Shown one piece after another: positions 4,986 to 10,077 of a stretch of 10,077 nt of DNA (position 1 is the stretch's first letter; each line of letters opens with the position of its first letter). Position numbers and translations under genes: made by a program. The stretch is from an uncultured Ruminococcus sp. (lineage in GTDB: Bacteria; Bacillota; Clostridia; Oscillospirales; CAG-272): contig CADBRS010000091.1 in NCBI GenBank assembly GCA_902797125.1, positions 1 through 10,077 of the forward strand, given 5' to 3'. Below the pieces are notes generated by a model. It was not told where the DNA came from. It saw only the letters and a program-made list of their open reading frames with translations, and did not search any database.

Positions 4986-7199
4986 ATGTCAAAAATCCTA
5001 AAGAACACTTTGATTTTCATTTGTATCCTGTCCATGCTTCTGCCGCTGGCACTGGCCGGATGCGGGAACTCCACGGATACTCCTGGCCAAACCGAAACCG
5101 ACAAGTCCTCCGGCTCCGTTGAGACAGAAACAGAAGGCGAAAAAATCACGCTGGTCGGGGCGGACGGAAAAACGGACTATATCGTGATCCGTTCGGATTT
5201 CTCGGATTCCGGATCAGACGATATCAAAGCCGCCGTTGACCTGCTGGCCGAATTCAAAAAAAGGATCCCTTCATCCCAGCTGAGCATCAAGACGGATTAT
5301 GAAAAGGAGACCGAACTGGAGATCCTGGTCGGTCAGACCAACCGGAAGGAAAGCACAGAAGTTTACGAGACCCTGAGCGATCACGAATATACCGTCCGGT
5401 TTGTCGGGGATAAACTGGTCATTCTGGGCAAGACCAAACTGGGCACTCTGAAAGCCTGGCAGCTGTTTCTGGAAATTTACGGGAGCACTTGGACAGAGAC
5501 TGTTTCCGTTCCGAAAAATATCAATCTGAAGGAGTCTTATGCCGTGTCATACAAACTCGCTCTTCCCCAAGTCACGGGCGCGACGCTCTACGACACCGTG
5601 CTCGCCGAAGTCTGCATCCAGGGCATCATGAACCGGGAATCGGACAGCAAAGTTTACATCATGGGCGCTCAGGCCGAGGAATGGTTCGACATCATGACCT
5701 CCGAAGGCCGCTGGCTGTCAAATCAGAATTTTGAAGAAGTCAAGACATTTGATGAGTTTTTGAAGATCGGTCTTCCCTATCTGAAAAAAGTCATCATCTG
5801 GGATACGGCCGTTCCTGCGTCCGTCAACGTGGCGACCACGATCGCGGGTGTTGAAGACGGCATCGTCATGTCGGACACTTTATATGATCGTTACATTGAC
5901 GTCGTAGGCAGTCTGCCCGTCACGGACCTGCGCGGCATGTTCGACGGTTCTGTCACGGGCAGCAAAAAGAACGACTGCTACGCGTGGGCCATCGAGAATT
6001 ATCTGAAAAAAGGTCTCTGCTCCGAAGATTTCATCTGCTACTATACAGACTCGGCGACCGAACGGAACGGGGGCGTTACCTCCTATGTTTCCGTCCGTGA
6101 CTGGGCCGTTTACAACCGCTCGTTCGTTTTCGATCTGTCTCCCTGGTCGGACGAGGCCCCTTACGATGAACCGGATCAGCCCATAGGCGCAGACTACAAT
6201 TCCTTCATCAGCATGCTCTCGACTCAATACGATCTGCTGAAGCAGAAAAAAACTTATGAGGTCTGCGGCTTCTTCAACTTCACCAAGTACAGTCACATCG
6301 GAGCAAATACCACCTCCAAACACGAAACGGTCCCGACGGAGTGGGAAACAGTCTACCTGATCTCCGCTTACGGCGGCTACCAGAATACTGCCACGGAATG
6401 GTGCTGGAACCAGAGCCTGCATTCACAATACGAATACGGCACTCTAAAAAACAACCGTCCGGACACTTCCCATGTCGAGGTGGATGACAATAAGACCTAT
6501 CTGTGCATCTTCATGGCAGACTACGATTCATCCTATCCGCTCTATGAATTCCTCAGAAACTACTGGAAAGATCCAAAGCGCGGCACGATCCCCCTGGCCT
6601 GGGGCATCAATCCCACCCTGCTTGACACCTATCCGGACATCATTTCATACTACTACGAAACGGCAACCGAGAACGACATCTTCACGTCAGACGCATCTGC
6701 CGCGGGTTATTTCAATCCGAGCCGTGTGCCGGATGAATTCTGGGATACCATGATCCAGCACAACAAGGACTATTTCGAGCAGATGGATCTCTCGATCGCG
6801 CCCATGGTTCTGGACTGGGATCAGTTGGACAATGTGTCGCTGGACGCATTTTCCCAATTTGCACCGGACGGCGTGGCTTCCATCGTCATCGATTTCCACG
6901 GACAGGGCGGACATCAGGGGGCTCCATATCTCTATGACGGTTCACTCGTCTATGATGTGCTGAACAACGGCGGCATCTCCAGAGAGTCGACGGTCGAGGA
7001 AGGATACAATATCCTCAATGCGGCTCTGGGCAAAAAGAAACCGGGCGTGGCCAACTTTCTCCTGACGCGCTGCGTCTGGTGTACACCTTCCTACATCTCA
7101 GACGTCATCGATCTGTATCGGGAAAGACATCCTGAAGTGGATCTGGAAGTTGTCGATATCTACACATATTTCGAATTGCGTTCGCAGTTTCTGGCATAG
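4986..7199 (+). CDS. Surface lipoprotein with GxGYxYP-family putative glycoside hydrolase domains
   Basis: The protein has 737 residues. Residues 1-26 are a lipoprotein signal (hydrophobic core, lipobox LALAGC, Cys26), followed by a Ser/Thr/Glu-rich linker to about 53. This signal is why ATG 4986 is chosen over the longer frame from TTG 4863, which would bury it behind 41 residues and begins upstream of the promoter. Residues about 60-165 form a domain related to that of the lipoprotein at 1-1006 (EILVGQTNRKES at 112-123). From about 198, LYDTVLAEVCIQGIMNRE, then VIIWDTAVPASVNVATTIAG, match the GxGYxYP N-terminal domain. The later part with FMADYDSSYPLYEF, WKDPKRGTIPLAWGINP and AAGYFNP (572-578) matches the C-terminal domain. 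The name-giving motif is degenerate here: Ala for the first Gly, Asn for the second Tyr. The family is annotated only as putative glycoside hydrolase; no reaction is known to me. It is transcribed divergently from the sugar operon. Confidence 0.9.
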   Translation: MSKILKNTLIFICILSMLLPLALAGCGNSTDTPGQTETDKSSGSVETETEGEKITLVGADGKTDYIVIRSDFSDSGSDDIKAAVDLLAEFKKRIPSSQLSIKTDYEKETELEILVGQTNRKESTEVYETLSDHEYTVRFVGDKLVILGKTKLGTLKAWQLFLEIYGSTWTETVSVPKNINLKESYAVSYKLALPQVTGATLYDTVLAEVCIQGIMNRESDSKVYIMGAQAEEWFDIMTSEGRWLSNQNFEEVKTFDEFLKIGLPYLKKVIIWDTAVPASVNVATTIAGVEDGIVMSDTLYDRYIDVVGSLPVTDLRGMFDGSVTGSKKNDCYAWAIENYLKKGLCSEDFICYYTDSATERNGGVTSYVSVRDWAVYNRSFVFDLSPWSDEAPYDEPDQPIGADYNSFISMLSTQYDLLKQKKTYEVCGFFNFTKYSHIGANTTSKHETVPTEWETVYLISAYGGYQNTATEWCWNQSLHSQYEYGTLKNNRPDTSHVEVDDNKTYLCIFMADYDSSYPLYEFLRNYWKDPKRGTIPLAWGINPTLLDTYPDIISYYYETATENDIFTSDASAAGYFNPSRVPDEFWDTMIQHNKDYFEQMDLSIAPMVLDWDQLDNVSLDAFSQFAPDGVASIVIDFHGQGGHQGAPYLYDGSLVYDVLNNGGISRESTVEEGYNILNAALGKKKPGVANFLLTRCVWCTPSYISDVIDLYRERHPEVDLEVVDIYTYFELRSQFLA

Positions 7200-7239
7200 G
7201 AAGATGCGGTTCACGTATCCTCAGCAACTGGTTTACCAT

Positions 7240-7284
7240 ACTCATTAACTCATTCACAAAACTCATTAACTTTCACAAAACTCG
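7240..7284. repeat. Short degenerate tandem repeat between two genes
   Basis: ACTCATTAACTCATTCACAAA (7240-7260 without its last base is 20 nt; full unit 21 nt) is followed at once by a 19-nt variant (7261-7279) lacking two bases, and then by the beginning of a third unit (ACTCG). The core ACTCATT occurs three times (7240, 7248, 7261). It lies just after the lipoprotein stop. I see no terminator hairpin here; function unknown. Confidence 0.6.
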
Positions 7285-7363
7285 TTTCCCCGTTCACTTC
7301 CAGTTCGAAAAAAATGGCAAAAAGATTCTGCATGTGAAAAGGCTTCATTTCTCGGAATTACTA

Positions 7364-7392
7364 TTGTCAAGCCTGGGAAAAGGTGGTATACT
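7364..7392 (+). promoter_or_regulatory. Near-consensus sigma-A promoter of the PHP gene
   Basis: TTGTCA (7364-7369), a 17-nt spacer and TATACT (7387-7392) each differ from consensus by one base. Transcription should start near 7399, so the ATG at 7396 cannot be the start and ATG 7420 is favoured. An inverted repeat, AGGCTT/AAGCCT (7340-7345 and 7369-7374), overlaps the -35 region and might be an operator. Confidence 0.8.
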
Positions 7393-7419
7393 GAAATGGA
7401 TGATTTTGCGGAGGTCGAC

Positions 7420-8094
7420 ATGTACAAAACTGAATTACATCTTCATACGTCGGATGTGTCGACATGCGCAAATGCTCCGGTCACATATATCGTCTCAAGA
7501 TATGTGAAAGAAGGCTACAGCACGCTGGTCCTGACCAACCATTTCAGCCGCTTCACTTTCGGAGACCGGTTCCCCTCCTGGGAAGAAAAGGTTCGCCATT
7601 TCATGTCCGGTTTCACAAGGCTGACCCAGGAGGCACAAGGCAGACTGATCATACTTCCCGGCTGCGAGTTGAGGCTGAACACGGACGACAATGACTACCT
7701 GCTCTACGGGGTGACCGAATCTTTCCTGCTCTTGCATCCGGATCTGCTGGATATTTCGATCAAAAAGCTGTCACTTCTGTGCCGAGCAAACGGCATCTTA
7801 CTCATTCAGGCGCATCCTTTCCGCAATTTCATGCGGATCGTGGAGCCGACGCTTCTGGACGGGATCGAGATCTACAACGGCTTGACCGGCCAGTCTTCCC
7901 GGAACGACATGGCCGCCGTCTGGGCCGAACGCTTTAGTCTGATACCCACCTCGGGTTCGGATTTTCACGATGCGGAAAACCATGTGGACGGAGGCATCCT
8001 CACGGAGGAAAAGATCACATCGAACGAGCAACTGGTCCTGATCCTCAAAAACCGCACCTATCAGCTGATCCGCACCGGAGCAGCACCGTACTGA
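7420..8094 (+). CDS. PHP-domain phosphoesterase (stand-alone)
   Basis: A 224-residue cytosolic protein that is essentially one PHP (polymerase and histidinol phosphatase) domain, a metal-dependent phosphoester hydrolase fold. The metal-site residues are in order: His7 and His9 (HLHTS), His41 (LTNHF), Glu83 (GCEL), His132 (AHPF), and Asp181/His183 (GSDFHD). The opening ELHLHTSDVSTCA is that of a subgroup distinct from DNA polymerase PHP domains. ATG 7420 is chosen over ATG 7396 because GGAGG (7410-7414) sits 5 nt before it and the predicted transcript starts after 7396. The gene has its own promoter and ends just before a strong terminator, so it is probably monocistronic. Substrate cannot be inferred: histidinol-phosphate-like compounds, nucleotides or sugar phosphates are all possible. 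No link to the sugar operon is shown beyond proximity. Confidence 0.92.
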   Translation: MYKTELHLHTSDVSTCANAPVTYIVSRYVKEGYSTLVLTNHFSRFTFGDRFPSWEEKVRHFMSGFTRLTQEAQGRLIILPGCELRLNTDDNDYLLYGVTESFLLLHPDLLDISIKKLSLLCRANGILLIQAHPFRNFMRIVEPTLLDGIEIYNGLTGQSSRNDMAAVWAERFSLIPTSGSDFHDAENHVDGGILTEEKITSNEQLVLILKNRTYQLIRTGAAPY

Positions 8095-8106
8095 AAAAAA
8101 GTTATG

Positions 8107-8143
8107 AAAAAGGATTGTTCCCCGAAAAGAGCAATCCTTTTTT
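8107..8143. terminator. Bidirectional intrinsic terminator between convergent genes
   Basis: A 14-bp stem (8107-8120 with 8129-8142, one G-T wobble at 8118/8131) surrounds an 8-nt loop. It is flanked by A-runs and T-runs on both sides, so each strand reads GC-rich stem then U-tract. It begins 12 nt after the PHP stop and starts 2 nt after the stop of the minus-strand GH95 gene, serving both. Confidence 0.88.
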
Positions 8144-8144
8144 C

Positions 8145-10077
8145 TCATATAATCTTTTTGGCCTCGCCTTTTTTGAAAGTCCGGAGCGAGGTCTCGAGCC
8201 CGGGGCCCCGGATATAAACCGTCACGTTCGCGATCGATCGCACGCTGAGTGAGACCAGAACATGATCTTTCCAGGCGAAATCAACCATCAATCCGGACCG
8301 TGTCCGGAATCCGCGAACGCTCCCTTCATCCCATTCCCGAGGGCAGGCCGGGAGGAGCGACACGACCCGAATGCCTTCCCTCTTTTCATGACTTTGGATC
8401 AAAGCTTCCGCCACGGCAGCCGTAAAACCGAAATTGCCGTCGATCTGGAAAGGCGGGTGCATGTCGAAAAGATTTTCTTCAAAACAATGGCCTGCCATCT
8501 CGGAAATGTGCTTTTCGAACGATTCCCCGTCTCCCAGCCTGGCATAGAACATTGCCGTCCAGGCTTTGGACCAACCGGTGTGCGCGCCACCGTTGATAAG
8601 TCTTCTCTCCAGCGTCTTCCGTGCGGCTTCCAGATAGTCCGGTGTCTCAGACGTGAATTGAGAACCCGGGTGCAGCGCGAACAGGTGAGACACGTGCCTG
8701 TGTCCGGGCTCAGTCTCCTCATAGTCTTCGATCCACTCGCACAGCGTGCCTCCGTATCTCCGGCTGATCCGGTACGGGGGCAATTTTTGCAATGCATCTG
8801 AGATCCGGATGGAGAAGTCCCCGTCATCCAGGATCTTCGAAGCTTCCAGGGTCGCTTGAAACAGTTCTCTGGTCACACCGATGTCCATCGTAGAAGCGTA
8901 GGTGAATCCGTATGCCCGTCCGCCGGACAGATATTTGTTTTCGGGAGAACTGGAAGGACAGGTCACGAGATATCCGTCTTTCTCGACCATGAATCCGAGC
9001 AAAAAATCGCAGGCGGACTTCATGACGGGATAGGCCCGTTCTTTCAGAAATCCGGCATCGCATGTGTAGAGATAATGCTCATACAAGTGGAGTGCGAGCC
9101 AGGCGCCTCCGATCGGGAAAGTCCCCCAGCTGACGCCGTCATGGATGCAGGTTTTGCCGAAAGGATCGGTCAGATGGTTCACGGTCCAACCCGCACCGAC
9201 TCCGTACGTCTTCCGGGCTGTCTCCCGGCCGTCCTGCGCGAGGCGGCAGATAAAATCGTTCAAAAGATTTGCCGTTTCCGCAAGTCCCGTGACGTGCGCG
9301 GGCCAGTAATTCATCTGCAGATTGATATTGGTATGGAAATCCGCATTCCAGGGCATTTGATAGCCCTCGCCCCAGATCCCCTGCAAATTGGCCGGTAGCG
9401 TCCCGGGTCTTCTCGAACTGGAGATCAGCAAGTAGCGTCCGAAATCGAAAAGCAGATTGCATAATGCGGGCGAACCTTTGCGCTCGGGATCCATGAGAAA
9501 CAGCTCATCAAGAGCCGGGATTTCCTCTCTTTTCGGACCGATCGTCAGGGAGGCCTTGGAAAAGTGTTCGGAAAATTCCTGCGCCGCCTCGGTCTCCCAA
9601 GCCACGGGATCGGCCGGACCGCAGGACGTGTCCACATCCTTCAGAAAAGTCAAGGGATCCAGGCTTTCGTCAATGTCGAGGTGGTCGAAATCATAATTCG
9701 TTTTAGACCGGAATACGATACAGAAATCATTTACGTTTTCCAATTCGATGCAGGATTTGTCTGCCTTCATCGTCCCCCCTGAAGTTTGGATCTTGGTCAG
9801 GACGGCGAAGCGCATGCCGGGGCCACCTTCGCCGCAGGACGCGGAAGGTTCGTCCAGGATCTGACCGGACAATTCGATATAGCCCTGTCTGTACCGGATC
9901 TCGGCATGGTCCCTGTCTTCAATGTATATCCTGCAGGAAAAAGGGCGGTCCGCCGTCTGCCGGATCACGAAAGCATCCTTCGGTCCGGAAGCGAAATATG
10001 TCCGGGTGAGCGAACCTTCCCTGTATCTGCCCCGAGCGACAGCCACGCCGGTTTCCAGATCCAGTTCGGACCCCGAA
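8145..10077 (-). CDS. Family GH95 glycoside hydrolase (alpha-L-fucosidase/alpha-L-galactosidase type), 5'-truncated by window edge
   Basis: The visible part is 643 residues plus the stop. The frame is open to the right edge: upstream of the GTG at 10046 it reads SELDLETG, matching the YxRxLDLxxA segment inside GH95 N-terminal domains, so that GTG is an internal Val and roughly 100-150 residues are missing. Numbering from that Val, the (alpha/alpha)6 barrel carries MPWNADFHTNINLQMNYWPA, with Asn240 and Asn242. SSSPEN holds Glu369 (general acid) and PPFQIDGNFG holds Asp536. These correspond to the Asn/Asn/Glu/Asp set of Bifidobacterium AfcA, so the enzyme should be active as an inverting exo-glycosidase. 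GH95 members release alpha-1,2-L-fucose or alpha-L-galactose from host glycans, xyloglucan or pectin side chains; which one applies here is not readable. The missing N-terminus means secretion is unknown. Stop TGA is at 8147-8145, next to a shared terminator. Confidence 0.93.
   Translation of the reverse strand, partial: SGSELDLETGVAVARGRYREGSLTRTYFASGPKDAFVIRQTADRPFSCRIYIEDRDHAEIRYRQGYIELSGQILDEPSASCGEGGPGMRFAVLTKIQTSGGTMKADKSCIELENVNDFCIVFRSKTNYDFDHLDIDESLDPLTFLKDVDTSCGPADPVAWETEAAQEFSEHFSKASLTIGPKREEIPALDELFLMDPERKGSPALCNLLFDFGRYLLISSSRRPGTLPANLQGIWGEGYQMPWNADFHTNINLQMNYWPAHVTGLAETANLLNDFICRLAQDGRETARKTYGVGAGWTVNHLTDPFGKTCIHDGVSWGTFPIGGAWLALHLYEHYLYTCDAGFLKERAYPVMKSACDFLLGFMVEKDGYLVTCPSSSPENKYLSGGRAYGFTYASTMDIGVTRELFQATLEASKILDDGDFSIRISDALQKLPPYRISRRYGGTLCEWIEDYEETEPGHRHVSHLFALHPGSQFTSETPDYLEAARKTLERRLINGGAHTGWSKAWTAMFYARLGDGESFEKHISEMAGHCFEENLFDMHPPFQIDGNFGFTAAVAEALIQSHEKREGIRVVSLLPACPREWDEGSVRGFRTRSGLMVDFAWKDHVLVSLSVRSIANVTVYIRGPGLETSLRTFKKGEAKKII

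Noticed and set aside
7340..7374. AGGCTT/AAGCCT inverted repeat as a terminator of the lipoprotein gene
   Set aside because: Arms are only 6 bp with a 23-nt loop and no following T-tract; at most an operator candidate.
7396..7419. ATG at 7396 as the PHP gene start
   Set aside because: It lies between the -10 box (7387-7392) and the predicted transcript start near 7399; ATG 7420 has GGAGG at 5 nt and begins the usual PHP N-terminus.
10044..10046. GTG at 10046 as the start of the GH95 gene
   Set aside because: The frame stays open upstream and reads SELDLETG, a conserved internal part of GH95 N-terminal domains; the gene simply continues past the window.

Overview
The window looks like part of a carbohydrate-utilisation locus of an anaerobic, Gram-positive-type bacterium. 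Bacillota, class Clostridia, probably an uncultured animal-gut lineage, is my inference. It rests on strong AAAGGAGG/GGAGGAG ribosome binding sites, near-consensus sigma-A promoters, lipobox-bearing surface lipoproteins, roughly even base composition, and the mix of families. No RNA genes, mobile elements or CRISPR arrays are visible.

Layout. (1) Positions 1-4743, minus strand: a tight five-gene operon read right to left. It encodes a fructuronate reductase-type SDR, two different xylose-isomerase-like TIM-barrel proteins, a Gfo/Idh/MocA oxidoreductase, and a lipoprotein with a right-handed beta-helix (pectate-lyase-like) module that runs off the left edge. Gaps are 3, 36, 12 and 2 nt. One strong promoter with palindromic operator candidates lies at about 4765-4824. 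(2) 4744-4985: divergent control region. (3) 4986-7199, plus strand: a lipoprotein with a GxGYxYP-family putative glycoside hydrolase. (4) 7200-7419: short intergenic region with a small degenerate tandem repeat and a near-perfect promoter. (5) 7420-8094, plus: a PHP-domain phosphoesterase. (6) 8107-8143: a terminator shared by convergent genes. (7) 8145-10077, minus: a family GH95 glycosidase, 5'-truncated by the window edge.

How the parts may fit. The two lipoproteins share a related N-terminal domain but carry different C-terminal modules, so they probably act on the cell surface on the same kind of glycan. GH95 would remove alpha-L-fucose or alpha-L-galactose caps. Inside the cell, the Gfo/Idh enzyme, the two isomerase/epimerase-fold enzymes and the SDR form a plausible oxidation, isomerisation/elimination and reduction module for an unusual sugar or uronate. 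The SDR type and the beta-helix protein hint at a pectin- or uronate-containing substrate. No transporter, kinase or dedicated regulator is in the window, so the substrate stays open.

The most unusual sequence signal is that two genes (4986-7199 and 2239-3012) have a good Shine-Dalgarno too far from the start codon, with a perfect or near-perfect hairpin in between. Looping the hairpin out would restore a 10-11 nt spacing in both cases.
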